Shown piece after piece: positions 8,467-17,417 of a stretch of 64,000 nt of DNA; positions within the stretch are counted from its first letter, which is position 1; each line of letters starts with the position of its first letter. This stretch comes from Saccharospirillum sp965652395 (lineage in GTDB: Bacteria; Pseudomonadota; Gammaproteobacteria; Pseudomonadales; Natronospirillaceae), in contig CBFGUW010000003.1 of assembly GCA_965652395.1 (NCBI GenBank), positions 104,569 to 168,568 of the forward strand, in the 5' to 3' direction. The translations under genes and the position numbers were made by a program. The notes beneath the pieces are model-generated. The model searched no databases. It was not told the DNA's origin and saw only the letters and a list, made by a program, of their open reading frames with translations.

Positions 8467-10236
8467 ATGCGAAGCCATTATTGCGGGGAATTGAACAGTT
8501 CTCACATCGACGACACCGTAACCATCAGCGGCTGGGTGCATCGCCGCCGGGACCATGGTGGCGTAATCTTTCTCGATGTCCGTGACCGGGCCGGCATCAC
8601 CCAGGTCGTATTCGATCCCGATGCACCGGACAGTTTCAATACCGCAGACCGCGTACGCAGTGAATATGTCATCGAAGTCACCGGACGGGTGCGCGCTCGC
8701 CCCGAAGGCACGGTCAACGCCAATATGGCTACCGGTGAGATTGAACTGCTTGGTAAGGAAATCACCGTTTTAAACCAGGCCAAAACGCCTCCATTCCCTC
8801 TGGATGAGTATTCCGAGGTGGGCGAGGACGTTCGGCTGCGTTACCGTTTCATGGACCTGCGTCGTCCGGAAATGCAACAGAAGCTGGTACTGCGCAGCAA
8901 AATCACCTCCAGCATCCGCCGTCATCTGGAAGACCAGGGCTTTCTCGATATCGAAACCCCGATTCTGACTCGTGCCACTCCCGAAGGTGCGCGCGATTAC
9001 CTGGTCCCCAGCCGGACCCATCCGGGTGAGTTCTTTGCATTGCCCCAGTCGCCACAGTTGTTCAAACAGTTGCTGATGGTTTCCGGTTTCGATCGCTACT
9101 ACCAGATCGCCAAGTGTTTCCGTGATGAAGATCTGCGAGCGGATCGTCAGCCCGAGTTCACCCAGATCGACCTGGAAACGTCTTTCATGGACGAAAACGG
9201 CATCATGGCGATCACCGAAACCATGATCCGTAACCTGTTCAATGATGTCATGGGTGTGGACCTCGGCGAGTTCCCGCGCATGCCTTACCGCGAAGCCATG
9301 GAGCGCTACGGCAGTGACAAGCCGGATTTGCGAATTCCGCTGGAATTGACCAGCGTCAGCGACCTGATGCGCGAAGTGGATTTCAAGGTCTTCTCCGGCC
9401 CGGCGTCCGACCCGAAAGGTCGGGTGGCGGCATTGAAAGTGCCGGGTGGAGCGGAGCTGACCCGCAAGCAGATCGACGATTACACCAAGTACGTTGGTAT
9501 ATACGGTGCGAAAGGTCTGGCCTGGATCAAGGTCAACGACAAAACCAGTCTGCCGGACGGTTTGCAGTCGCCCATCGTCAAGTTCATTCCCGAATCGGTT
9601 CTGCAGCAGTTGCTGGAGCGCCTTGAAGCGGAAAACGGCGATATCATTTTCTTCGGTGCCGACAAAGCCACGGTGGTGAACGATGCCTTGGGTGCCCTGC
9701 GCTGTAAGATCGGTCATGACCTTGACCTCTACACCCGGAAATGGGCGCCCATGTGGGTGGTCGATTTCCCGATGTTTGAAGAAGGCGATGGCCGCCTGCA
9801 GGCGTTGCATCACCCGTTCACGGCGCCCTCCTGCAGCGCCGAGGAGTTGAAAGCCGCACCCGAGCAGGCACTGTCCCGTGCTTACGACATGGTGTTGAAC
9901 GGTGTGGAACTCGGTGGTGGATCCATTCGTATTCACGAGGAAGGCATGCAGCATGCGGTCTTCGATGTGCTGGGCATCAGCGAGGAAGAACAGGAAGAGA
10001 AATTCGGCTTCCTGCTTTCCGCCCTGCGCTACGGGGCGCCGCCACACGGTGGTCTGGCATTCGGCCTGGACCGATTGGTGATGTTAATGACAGGTGCCGA
10101 CTCCATTCGCGAAGTCATAGCGTTCCCGAAAACCCAGACGGCCGCCTGTGTACTGACACAAGCGCCCAGCGAAGTCAGTGCCGACCAATTGCGTGACCTG
10201 AACATCCGAGTGCGCAAGCCGGTCGCCGAGTCCTGA
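8467..10236 (+). CDS. aspS: Aspartyl-tRNA synthetase
   Basis: 589 residues, the standard length of the bacterial-type class II AspRS. The start MRSHYCGELN at 8467 is chosen over an ATG 11 codons earlier because it matches the family N-terminus and follows CAGGAA. An N-terminal OB-fold anticodon-binding domain (about 1-110, ISGWVHRRRDHGG) is followed by the class II core with FRDEDLRADRQPEFTQ and the motif 3 region GGLAFGLDRLVMLM. It charges tRNA-Asp. It precedes yebC and ruvCAB, as in related gammaproteobacteria. Confidence 0.97.
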   Translation: MRSHYCGELNSSHIDDTVTISGWVHRRRDHGGVIFLDVRDRAGITQVVFDPDAPDSFNTADRVRSEYVIEVTGRVRARPEGTVNANMATGEIELLGKEITVLNQAKTPPFPLDEYSEVGEDVRLRYRFMDLRRPEMQQKLVLRSKITSSIRRHLEDQGFLDIETPILTRATPEGARDYLVPSRTHPGEFFALPQSPQLFKQLLMVSGFDRYYQIAKCFRDEDLRADRQPEFTQIDLETSFMDENGIMAITETMIRNLFNDVMGVDLGEFPRMPYREAMERYGSDKPDLRIPLELTSVSDLMREVDFKVFSGPASDPKGRVAALKVPGGAELTRKQIDDYTKYVGIYGAKGLAWIKVNDKTSLPDGLQSPIVKFIPESVLQQLLERLEAENGDIIFFGADKATVVNDALGALRCKIGHDLDLYTRKWAPMWVVDFPMFEEGDGRLQALHHPFTAPSCSAEELKAAPEQALSRAYDMVLNGVELGGGSIRIHEEGMQHAVFDVLGISEEEQEEKFGFLLSALRYGAPPHGGLAFGLDRLVMLMTGADSIREVIAFPKTQTAACVLTQAPSEVSADQLRDLNIRVRKPVAES

Positions 10237-10309
10237 GAGAGGACGACTGACGGCATAGAGCGATAAAAGAGCTATCTATATAGAAGAGGTTACAAGCTAG
10301 AGGTAAGGT

Positions 10310-11041
10310 ATGGCAGGTCACAGTAAATGGGCCAATATCAAGCATCGCAAGGCCGCTCAGGATGCCAAGCGAGGCAAGATATTCACCAAATTGATCCGTG
10401 AAATCGTTGTGGCCGCCCGGAATGGCGGCCCCGCGCCGGAAGATAACCCGACGCTGCGCAGTGTGATCGACAAAGCACTGACCGCGAACATGAAGAAAGA
10501 CACCATCGAAAAAGCCATTGCCCGGGGTGCGGGCGCTGGCGACGGCGACGATTACGAGGCGATGACCTATGAAGGTTATGGTGCGGGTGGCGTTGCCATT
10601 TACGTGAAATGTCTTTCCGATAACCGAAACCGGACCGTTTCGGAAGTGCGTCATGCCTTCACCAAATGCGGCGGTAACCTCGGGACGGATGGCTCTGTCG
10701 CCTATCTGTTCAGTAATGCCGGGCAGCTGTTCATAGAAAATGGCGATGAAAATGCCATTATGGAAGTCGCTTTGGAGGCCGGTGCCGAGGATGTCATCAG
10801 CAACGACGATGGCAGCTTTGAAGTGCGCACGACTCCGGAAGAGTTCCTGAGCGTGAAGCAGGCGTTAACCGATGCCGGTTATGAGGTGGAAGGCGAAGTC
10901 ACCATGATTCCAAGCACTGAAACCGAACTGGACGATGAAACGGCGGAAAAAGTGCAGCGACTGGTGGATATGCTGGAAGACCTTGACGACGTTCAGGCCG
11001 TCTACACCAACGCAGCCTTCCCTGAAACCGAAGCCTCCTGA
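10310..11041 (+). CDS. yebC: YebC/PmpR-family protein (TACO1-type)
   Basis: 243 residues starting MAGHSKWANIKHRKAAQDAKRG, the diagnostic YebC N-terminus, through YEGYGAGGVAIYVKCLSDNRNRT and the C-terminal ALEDLDDVQAVYTNA type ending. The family was annotated as a transcriptional regulator; recent work links it to relief of ribosome stalling at proline-rich stretches. It lies 73 bases after aspS and 35 bases before ruvC. A divergent paralogue of the YeeN branch occurs at 56721-57443. The Pro-rich TolA encoded 3.5 kb downstream is the sort of substrate such a factor would help translate. Confidence 0.95.
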   Translation: MAGHSKWANIKHRKAAQDAKRGKIFTKLIREIVVAARNGGPAPEDNPTLRSVIDKALTANMKKDTIEKAIARGAGAGDGDDYEAMTYEGYGAGGVAIYVKCLSDNRNRTVSEVRHAFTKCGGNLGTDGSVAYLFSNAGQLFIENGDENAIMEVALEAGAEDVISNDDGSFEVRTTPEEFLSVKQALTDAGYEVEGEVTMIPSTETELDDETAEKVQRLVDMLEDLDDVQAVYTNAAFPETEAS

Positions 11042-11076
11042 GCGGCTGTGACTGCACTCTATTTCGGGAGCCCTGA

Positions 11077-11601
11077 ATGAGCCTTATCCTGGGTATTGAT
11101 CCGGGCTCCCGTAAAACCGGCTTCGGTATTGTCAATCAAGTGGGTGCCAAGCTGGAATACGTGACGTCCGGCGTCATTCGCCTTGAATCCTTTCCTACCT
11201 TTCCTGAGCGTCTGAACAACCTCTTCCTCTGCCTGACCGAGGTCATAGAGCAGTGGGTGCCTCAACAGGCCGCCATCGAGCAGGTGTTCATGGGGCGCAG
11301 CGCGGATTCCGCCCTCAAGCTGGGGCACGCGCGAGGAGCGGCCATGCTGGCTGCCACCCAGGCTGGGTTGGAAGTCAGTGAATATGCCGCCCGCAAAGTA
11401 AAGCAGGCCGTGGTGGGCAAGGGTGGGGCGGACAAAGTGCAGGTTCAGCACATGGTTCAGTTCCTGCTCAAGCTGCCGGGGTTGCCTCAGGAGGATGCCG
11501 CCGACGCGTTGGCGGTGGCTCTGTGTCACGCCCACACACAGGCGGGACTCGTCCGAGTGGCTGGCAGTCGCCATTCCCGACGCGGGCGCTGGCTGGAATA
11601 A
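11077..11601 (+). CDS. ruvC: RuvC Holliday junction resolvase
   Basis: 174 residues. The acidic catalytic residues are visible: Asp in LGIDPGSRKTGFG (residue 7), Glu in AAIEQVFMG (about 67), and the two Asp of EDAADALAVALCH (about 139-142). RuvC cuts four-way DNA junctions symmetrically in complex with RuvAB. It is the first gene of ruvCAB; ruvA begins 94 bases after it. Confidence 0.97.
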   Translation: MSLILGIDPGSRKTGFGIVNQVGAKLEYVTSGVIRLESFPTFPERLNNLFLCLTEVIEQWVPQQAAIEQVFMGRSADSALKLGHARGAAMLAATQAGLEVSEYAARKVKQAVVGKGGADKVQVQHMVQFLLKLPGLPQEDAADALAVALCHAHTQAGLVRVAGSRHSRRGRWLE

Positions 11602-11695
11602 GTGCCCCTGCCCAGGGCGTAGGAGCGCATGGTCCGCATTCGGCTCCGTGCGCGACATCGTTTGCAAATCAAGAAAACAAATCAGGAGCCACGGT

Positions 11696-12301
11696 ATGAT
11701 AGGCCGCCTACAGGGCATATTGTTGGAAAACAAAGCGCCGGACCTGCTTATCGATGTGGGTGGCGTGGGCTATGACGTCCAGGCACCGTTGTCGACAGCG
11801 TTCCGGTTACCGGCGGTGGGTCAGACAGTGGTCTTGCATACGCATCTGGCCATTCGCGAAGATGCTCATGTTCTGTTTGGTTTTGCCTCCAAGGAAGAGC
11901 GTTCCCTGTTTCGCGCGCTAATCAAAACCAGCGGAGTCGGCCCGAAGTTGGGGTTGGCGATTTTGAGTGGTATGGAGCCGGACCGCTTTGTACAGTGTAT
12001 TCACGATGACGATCCCAGTATGCTGGTGAAAATTCCGGGCGTCGGCAAGAAGACGGCCGAACGGTTGATCGTAGAAATGCGGGACCGAATCAAGGATCTC
12101 GGTGGCACTGAAAGACTGCTCTCCATGCCCCTGGCCGACCATGCCCAGCCCAAGTCGGCCAGAGCGGAAGAAGATGCGGAAACGGCGCTGGTCACCCTGG
12201 GGTATAAGCCTCAACAGGCCGCGCGAGCCATTGCCAAGGTCGGTCAACCGGGCATGAGTTCGGAAGAGTTGATCAAGGCTGCGCTTAAACAAATGATGTA
12301 A
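11696..12301 (+). CDS. ruvA: RuvA Holliday junction-binding protein
   Basis: 201 residues from MIGRLQGILLENKAP. A much longer open frame upstream overlaps ruvC and is not coding. The N-terminal OB fold is followed by two helix-hairpin-helix motifs (IKTSGVGPKLGLAIL about 75-90; KIPGVGKKTAERLIVEM about 108-125) and the C-terminal three-helix RuvB-contact domain. RuvA clamps the junction and loads RuvB. AGGAG lies upstream of the ATG. The ruvB ATG follows 27 bases after the stop. Confidence 0.96.
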   Translation: MIGRLQGILLENKAPDLLIDVGGVGYDVQAPLSTAFRLPAVGQTVVLHTHLAIREDAHVLFGFASKEERSLFRALIKTSGVGPKLGLAILSGMEPDRFVQCIHDDDPSMLVKIPGVGKKTAERLIVEMRDRIKDLGGTERLLSMPLADHAQPKSARAEEDAETALVTLGYKPQQAARAIAKVGQPGMSSEELIKAALKQMM

Positions 12302-12328
12302 CGACCCGAACACAGCGGATTGGGCAAG

Positions 12329-13342
12329 ATGATAGAAACCGATCGTTTTATCGCACCCGAACCCCAGGGTGCCAAAGAAGAGCAGTTCGACCGGGCCATC
12401 CGTCCGCTCAGCTTGGACGAATACATCGGTCAGGCCGTCGTGCGTGAGAAGATGGAGATATTCATCAGTGCGGCCCGCATGCGTAAGGAACCTCTGGACC
12501 ATACCCTGGTATTCGGCCCTCCCGGTCTGGGCAAGACCACTCTGGCCAATATCATCGCCAACGAAATGGGCGTCAGCATCAAAACCACTTCCGGCCCGGT
12601 GCTTGAAAAGGCTGGCGATCTGGCCGCCATGCTCACCAACCTCGAATCCGGTGATGTGTTGTTCATCGATGAAATTCACCGGCTCTCGCCTCATGTCGAA
12701 GAAGTGCTGTATCCGGCCATGGAGGATTATCAGCTCGACATCATGATCGGTGAAGGGCCAGCAGCCCGCAGTATCAAGATTGAACTGCCTCCATTTACCC
12801 TCGTTGGCGCGACAACCCGCGCAGGTTTGCTGACATCCCCGTTACGGGACCGTTTCGGCATTGTTGAGCGCCTTGAGTTTTATTCCATCCCTGAATTGAC
12901 TCAGATTGTCATCCGCTCCGCAGGTAAGCTTGAAGTGGGGATCGATCAGCTCGGAGCGGAAGAGATTGCACGACGCTCCCGGGGCACCCCTCGCATTGCC
13001 AACCGCTTATTGCGCCGCGTGCGTGACTATGCCGAGGTAAAACACGAAGGAAGCATCGATCAGGCCATCGCCGACAGCGCGCTGAACATGCTCAACGTTG
13101 ATAAAGCCGGCTTCGATCACCTGGACCGCCGTCTTCTGGTGACTCTGATCGAGAAATTCGGTGGCGGCCCCGTCGGTGTGGAAAGTCTGGCGGCCGCTCT
13201 AAGCGAAGAACGCGATACCCTTGAAGATGTGGTCGAACCCTATCTCATCCAACAGGGTTTTCTGATGCGCACACCTCGTGGTCGACAAGTGACCGATTTG
13301 GCTTATCTGCATTTCGAAATATCCCGCCCAGACTCCATTTGA
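12329..13342 (+). CDS. ruvB: RuvB branch-migration ATPase
   Basis: 337 residues. Walker A GPPGLGKTTLA is near residue 65, Walker B LFIDEIHRL near 115, the sensor GATTRAG near 155, and the C-terminal winged helix ends in TPRGRQVTDLAYLHF. It is an AAA+ hexameric motor driving Holliday junction migration with RuvA. A TTG three codons upstream (12320) is a possible alternative start; the ATG is preferred. ybgC, which usually sits between ruvB and tolQ, is missing here. A hairpin with flanking A and T runs follows at 13373-13409. Confidence 0.97.
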   Translation: MIETDRFIAPEPQGAKEEQFDRAIRPLSLDEYIGQAVVREKMEIFISAARMRKEPLDHTLVFGPPGLGKTTLANIIANEMGVSIKTTSGPVLEKAGDLAAMLTNLESGDVLFIDEIHRLSPHVEEVLYPAMEDYQLDIMIGEGPAARSIKIELPPFTLVGATTRAGLLTSPLRDRFGIVERLEFYSIPELTQIVIRSAGKLEVGIDQLGAEEIARRSRGTPRIANRLLRRVRDYAEVKHEGSIDQAIADSALNMLNVDKAGFDHLDRRLLVTLIEKFGGGPVGVESLAAALSEERDTLEDVVEPYLIQQGFLMRTPRGRQVTDLAYLHFEISRPDSI

Positions 13343-13372
13343 TCGCATTCCCAGCCCTATGAAAAGGGATTG

Positions 13373-13409
13373 AAAAAGCCAGAAGGCCGTTCTTCGGTAT
13401 CTGGCTTTT
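13373..13409. terminator. Hairpin terminator after ruvB
   Basis: The arms AAAAAGCCAGA and TCTGGCTTTT can pair around a 16-base loop that holds a TTCG. A-run and T-run ends give it bidirectional terminator shape. It separates ruvB from tolQ. Confidence 0.6.
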
Positions 13410-13460
13410 GCCCGGAAACTTCTTTAGCCTAGCCTGCTGAATGCTGTGAGGAAGATGCGT

Positions 13461-14174
13461 GTGGGCAGTGAATTGTCAATTTGGGAATTGGTAGCCGAAG
13501 CCTCATTACTGGTGCAACTGGTAATGCTGACACTGTTGGTGCTTTCGGTGGCCACCTGGGTATTTATATTCGAGCGTCGCCGGGTGTTAAGCGCCGCCTA
13601 TCGTCGTTTCGCGAGTTTCGAAGAACGTTTTTGGTCGGGGATGGATCTATCGCAGCTGTATCGTCAGGTAAATGCCAATCCGGATACCGACAATGGCGGC
13701 GAGCAGATTTTTCGTGCTGGCTTCAAAGAGTTCAGTCGGTTGCGTCAGCAGCAGGTCACCGACGCCGATGCCATTATGGCGGGGTGTCAGCGTGCCATGC
13801 GGGTGTCGGTCAGCAAGGAAATGGAAAAGCTTGACCAGCATTTGCCGTTTCTGGCCACTGTCGGATCGACCAGTCCCTACATCGGTCTGTTCGGAACCGT
13901 CTGGGGGATCATGAACTCCTTCCGGGGGTTGGCTTCCGTTCCTCAGGTCACGCTGTCCACCGTTGCTCCGGGGATCTCAGAAGCTTTGATCGCAACCGCC
14001 ATGGGTTTGTTCGCCGCTATTCCGGCGGTCATCGCCTATAACCGTTACTCGGCGCGGTCGGATAAATTGGTCGCCAATTATGAAACCTTTGCCGAAGAGT
14101 TTTCCGCCATCCTTCATCGCCAGGCGCATTTAATGGTCAGCCAGGGCAAGAAACAACGGGAAGTACCGGCATGA
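13461..14174 (+). CDS. tolQ: TolQ inner-membrane proton-channel subunit
   Basis: 237 residues, three membrane helices (about 15-37, 130-155, 165-190) and the family segment LPFLATVGSTSPYIGLFGTVWGIM. TolQ with TolR forms the proton-driven motor that energises TolA during outer-membrane constriction at division. The GTG at 13461 is chosen because GAGGAAG ends 6 bases before it; ATG at 13455 is too close to that site, and a GTG at 13446 precedes it. The gene overlaps tolR by ATGA. Confidence 0.95.
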   Translation: MGSELSIWELVAEASLLVQLVMLTLLVLSVATWVFIFERRRVLSAAYRRFASFEERFWSGMDLSQLYRQVNANPDTDNGGEQIFRAGFKEFSRLRQQQVTDADAIMAGCQRAMRVSVSKEMEKLDQHLPFLATVGSTSPYIGLFGTVWGIMNSFRGLASVPQVTLSTVAPGISEALIATAMGLFAAIPAVIAYNRYSARSDKLVANYETFAEEFSAILHRQAHLMVSQGKKQREVPA

Positions 14175-14602
14175 TATCGGTTCGCCGCGGACGCAAGCCG
14201 ATGTCCGAAATCAATGTGGTGCCCTACATCGATGTAATGCTGGTGCTGCTGATTATTTTCATGGTGACGGCGCCCATGATGATGCAGGGCATCGAAGTGG
14301 ACGTGCCGAAGGTGACTTCCGGGCCGCTCGAACGGGATGAAAACCAGGAATATCTTGTTGTGGCGGTCAATGCGGCGGGAGAGATTTTCATCGAGCGTGG
14401 CGAAGAAGCGCCGCAGCCTGTGCAGGCCTCGGAAGTCGGCGGGTATGTTGCGACGGTATTGCAGCAACAGCCGAGCCTTGAAGTTTATATTAGGGGCGAC
14501 AATCGTATCGACTATGGCTCGGTCATGCGCATTATGGCGAATTTACAGGGGGCGGGTATCGAGTCGGTCGGACTCATAACCGAGGCGCCTGATGAAGGTT
14601 GA
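14171..14602 (+). CDS. tolR: TolR inner-membrane subunit of the Tol motor
   Basis: 143 residues with one N-terminal helix carrying the functional Asp in VVPYIDVMLVLLIIFMVT (about residues 17-34) and a periplasmic ExbD-like domain ending IESVGLITEAPDEG. It couples proton flow to TolA movement. It overlaps tolQ upstream and tolA downstream (11 bases), which indicates tight translational coupling. Confidence 0.96.
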   Translation: MISVRRGRKPMSEINVVPYIDVMLVLLIIFMVTAPMMMQGIEVDVPKVTSGPLERDENQEYLVVAVNAAGEIFIERGEEAPQPVQASEVGGYVATVLQQQPSLEVYIRGDNRIDYGSVMRIMANLQGAGIESVGLITEAPDEG

Positions 14603-15449
14603 TTGGCAAACCGCTGGACGACAGCTCACCCTGCCTGTAGTGCAGGCTGTATTGCTTCATGGAGCCTTGGCTGCTGTGTTGCTGGTGGGTTTCAGCTTTA
14701 CCCAGCCAGAGCCGGATTCCTTTGAGTTGCCGCCGACCATGCAAGCCAGCCTGATGAGCGAGCCCAAGCCGCAACCCAAAGTACAGGAACGCCCGCAACC
14801 CAAGCCCGAGCCAAAACCACAACCGAAGCCCGAGCCTCAGCCTGAGCCCAAACCGGAACCAAAGCCAGAGCCTAAACCGGAACCAAAACCAGAGCCCGCG
14901 CCTCAACCAGAGCCGGAACCTGCGGCGCCGGAACCAGAACCTCAACCAGAGCCACAGCCGGAACCGAAACCGCAGCCAAAACCTGAGCCCAAGCCCGAGC
15001 CGAAACCCGAACCACAACCGGCGGTGGACCCAGAGGCGGTATTTGACGATCTGCTGGCCGGTTTGGAAGATGAAGACGAGATGATTCAGGCACAGCAGGA
15101 GCAGTTGCAGCAACAGCGTGCCGCCGATGCCCGGATCTCCAGAATAACCGATGACTATGCCGCCAGAATTCAGCAGCAGGCAACACAAGCCTGGACTCGT
15201 CCGATGGAACTGCGGGCGTTGGATTTAACCGGGCGTGAGACGGTGGTGCGTATCACCATGCTGCCCACCGGGGAGTTACGGGCGCCACCCGAAGTTGTGT
15301 CCAGCAGTGGTTTGCCAGCACTGGATCAGTCTGCGTTGCGCGCAGTGCAACGAGTGCGCCGCTTTGATGTCCCTGAAGATATAGACGTCTTCAATCGTAA
15401 TTTTCGCGAATTTAAAATCACATTCCGACCAGAGGACCTGATGAAGTGA
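14592..15449 (+). CDS. tolA: TolA with a TonB-like Pro-rich spanning domain
   Basis: 285 residues. The membrane anchor is near residues 12-32 (VVQAVLLHGALAAVLLVG). About 90 residues (roughly 55-145) then consist almost only of Pro alternating with Lys, Glu and Gln (KPEP/QPEP units), followed by a short helical Gln-rich stretch. The C-terminal TolA domain III begins near YAARIQQQATQAW and ends ITFRPEDLMK. TolA usually spans the periplasm with an Ala/Lys-rich helix, so this Pro-rich stalk is unusual and recalls TonB. Position between tolR and tolB and the C-terminal domain favour TolA over TonB. It overlaps tolB by 4 bases. Confidence 0.92.
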   Translation: MKVDWQTAGRQLTLPVVQAVLLHGALAAVLLVGFSFTQPEPDSFELPPTMQASLMSEPKPQPKVQERPQPKPEPKPQPKPEPQPEPKPEPKPEPKPEPKPEPAPQPEPEPAAPEPEPQPEPQPEPKPQPKPEPKPEPKPEPQPAVDPEAVFDDLLAGLEDEDEMIQAQQEQLQQQRAADARISRITDDYAARIQQQATQAWTRPMELRALDLTGRETVVRITMLPTGELRAPPEVVSSSGLPALDQSALRAVQRVRRFDVPEDIDVFNRNFREFKITFRPEDLMK

Positions 15450-16756
15450 AACGTCACCACTCGATCACAACCAGCTTTCTATGTCTTGTGATTTTGGCCC
15501 TCTCATCCTGGGTGCAAGCTGAAGATCTCAACATTGTCGTAACACGTGGATACGATTCCAAAACAAAAGTGTCGGTTGTTCCTTTCTACTGGGGTGGCGG
15601 TCAGGCATTACCCGAGCAGGTAAGCGACATTATCCAACAAAACTTAAACCGAACCGGGCGGTTTGAATTGTTACCACCGCGTAACATGCTCAGTCAGCCC
15701 ACGTCGGACGAAGCCGTTTTTTATAGAGATTGGCGGCTGTTGAACCAGGAATATCTGGTGATTGGGAATATCCAGCCCGCTGGTGAAAACCGCGTGACGG
15801 TTCGATTTTCCCTATTCGATGTCGTGAAGGGACAAAAAGTGGTGAGTGGCAGCCAAACCGTCGGTATCTATCAATTACGAGATTTGGCTCACTCGATATC
15901 CGATGTGATTCACGAACGAATCACGGGGGTTAAAGGTATTTTTTCGACCAAGATAGCGTTTGTGACACGCCGTGCGACGACAAATAACGAATTTGAATAT
16001 CGGCTACAGGTTTCCGATGCTGATGGCCAGAGAGCCCGTACCGTCTATCGTTCCAACGAGCCGATATTATCGCCTTCCTGGTCTCACACCGGTAAACGCA
16101 TAGCGTTCGCCAATAAAGTAGGGGATCGGTGGAAGGTTTTTGTCCAGGAACTGGCTTCGGGGAAATCCAGTACTATCGGCAGTCAGCGTGGCTACACCAG
16201 TGCGCCTTCGTTTTCACCGGACGGGCGCTACCTGGCCTATGTATCGAGTGGTGAGGGTAATCCTGAATTATATTTGTACGATTTTACCAATGGCCGCAGT
16301 ACCCGATTAACCCGAAACAGTTACATCGATACTGAGCCGAGTTTTTCACCGGACTCCAAATCTTTGGTCTACACCTCAGAAAGGGGGGGGAGTCCACAAA
16401 TTTATAAGATGGACCTTGCCACTAAGCGTATTGAGCGCTTAACCTTTGAAGGAAGTCAGAATCTTAAAGCCCAATACAGTAGCGATGGTCAGTATTTGGT
16501 GTTTATTCACCAATATCAGGGGCGCTTTCACGTTGCTGCAATGGACTTGGCCACGCGTAATATCCGTGTGCTTACTGAAACCAATCTGGATGAGTCCCCC
16601 AGCATAGCGCCAAACGGTACTATGTTGGTGTACGCCACCCAGAAAAGGGGTAAAGGGGTGTTAGCTTGGGTATCCCTGGATGGACAGGTAACCGGCGAAA
16701 TGCCCTCGATACATGGAGATGTGATTGAACCAGCATGGTCTCCATACTTGAACTAG
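15446..16756 (+). CDS. tolB: TolB periplasmic beta-propeller protein
   Basis: 436 residues with a signal peptide (about 1-25, ending WVQA). The N-terminal domain (about 30-165) is followed by a six-bladed propeller of WD40-like repeats: SPSWSHTGKRIAF, APSFSPDGRYLAY, EPSFSPDSKSLVY and SPSIAPNGTMLVY. TolB binds Pal and TolA. It starts with GTG inside the end of tolA. Codon use is a little more AT-rich than the flanking tol genes, but not enough to suggest transfer. Confidence 0.96.
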   Translation: MKRHHSITTSFLCLVILALSSWVQAEDLNIVVTRGYDSKTKVSVVPFYWGGGQALPEQVSDIIQQNLNRTGRFELLPPRNMLSQPTSDEAVFYRDWRLLNQEYLVIGNIQPAGENRVTVRFSLFDVVKGQKVVSGSQTVGIYQLRDLAHSISDVIHERITGVKGIFSTKIAFVTRRATTNNEFEYRLQVSDADGQRARTVYRSNEPILSPSWSHTGKRIAFANKVGDRWKVFVQELASGKSSTIGSQRGYTSAPSFSPDGRYLAYVSSGEGNPELYLYDFTNGRSTRLTRNSYIDTEPSFSPDSKSLVYTSERGGSPQIYKMDLATKRIERLTFEGSQNLKAQYSSDGQYLVFIHQYQGRFHVAAMDLATRNIRVLTETNLDESPSIAPNGTMLVYATQKRGKGVLAWVSLDGQVTGEMPSIHGDVIEPAWSPYLN

Positions 16757-16843
16757 GCGGTTTTGCAGGGCAAGATGCCGATAAGGCATGGGGTTTTGCA
16801 CGACTGCCCGAGAAAATGAACTACAACTGATGGGATAAGGAAA

Positions 16844-17407
16844 ATGGCTAAATCCAAACTGATTCAAGCAGCTGCTATTACGTTCGCAATCTTCCTGGCG
16901 GGCTGTTCCTCACAGGACACCCAGGAGACTTCCGGCGCGGAGACCACGGAAACCGGAACTGAAGCAATGGAAGATGAAGGTCTCGACGACCTGACTCTGG
17001 AAGTTGAACAGCAAGATCCCGTGGTAATGGACGACATGGAAGAAGAGCAGGACGTGACCAGCGAGTTCGAAGGTATGTTGAACCAGGTTATCGTCTACTT
17101 CGACTTCGATAAGTCTGCGATCCGCTCTGAGTTCCGCACCATGCTGAACGCCCATGCCATGAACCTCGTGGCCGACCCAAGCAAGAGCGTTGTTCTGGAA
17201 GGCCATGCCGATGAGCGCGGCACCCGTGAATACAACCTGGCTCTGGGTGAGCGTCGTGCGAAAGCCGTTGCCGATTACCTGATGCTGAAGGGCGTTAGCG
17301 CCAACCAGATCGACACTGTCAGCTACGGTGAAGAAAAGCCGCTGTCTTTCGGTAGCACCGAAGCAGACTACGCTGTTAACCGTCGCGTTAAGATCGTTTA
17401 CCAATAA
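16844..17407 (+). CDS. pal: Pal, peptidoglycan-associated outer-membrane lipoprotein
   Basis: 187 residues. The lipoprotein signal has lipobox LAGC (Cys about 21), followed by an acidic, Thr/Glu-rich linker and an OmpA-like domain with the peptidoglycan-binding NALGERRA-type motif (YNLALGERRAKAVADYL, about 128-145) and VVLEGHADERGTREYN. It anchors the outer membrane to peptidoglycan and is relocated by the Tol motor. The linker (about 25-75) is unusually acidic. It follows tolB by 87 bases. Confidence 0.96.
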   Translation: MAKSKLIQAAAITFAIFLAGCSSQDTQETSGAETTETGTEAMEDEGLDDLTLEVEQQDPVVMDDMEEEQDVTSEFEGMLNQVIVYFDFDKSAIRSEFRTMLNAHAMNLVADPSKSVVLEGHADERGTREYNLALGERRAKAVADYLMLKGVSANQIDTVSYGEEKPLSFGSTEADYAVNRRVKIVYQ

Positions 17408-17417
17408 TCGGTAAGAC

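Noticed and set aside
8770..10047. Long ORF (425 aa) on the minus strand inside aspS
   Set aside because: It lies antisense to a well-supported gene, has no recognisable family, and its composition (many His/Gln/Val) is typical of a shadow frame in high-GC DNA.
14750..15030. Tandem short repeats in tolA as a possible CRISPR or minisatellite
   Set aside because: The repeats are codon repeats for Pro-Lys/Glu/Gln-Pro within an open frame; there are no spacers.
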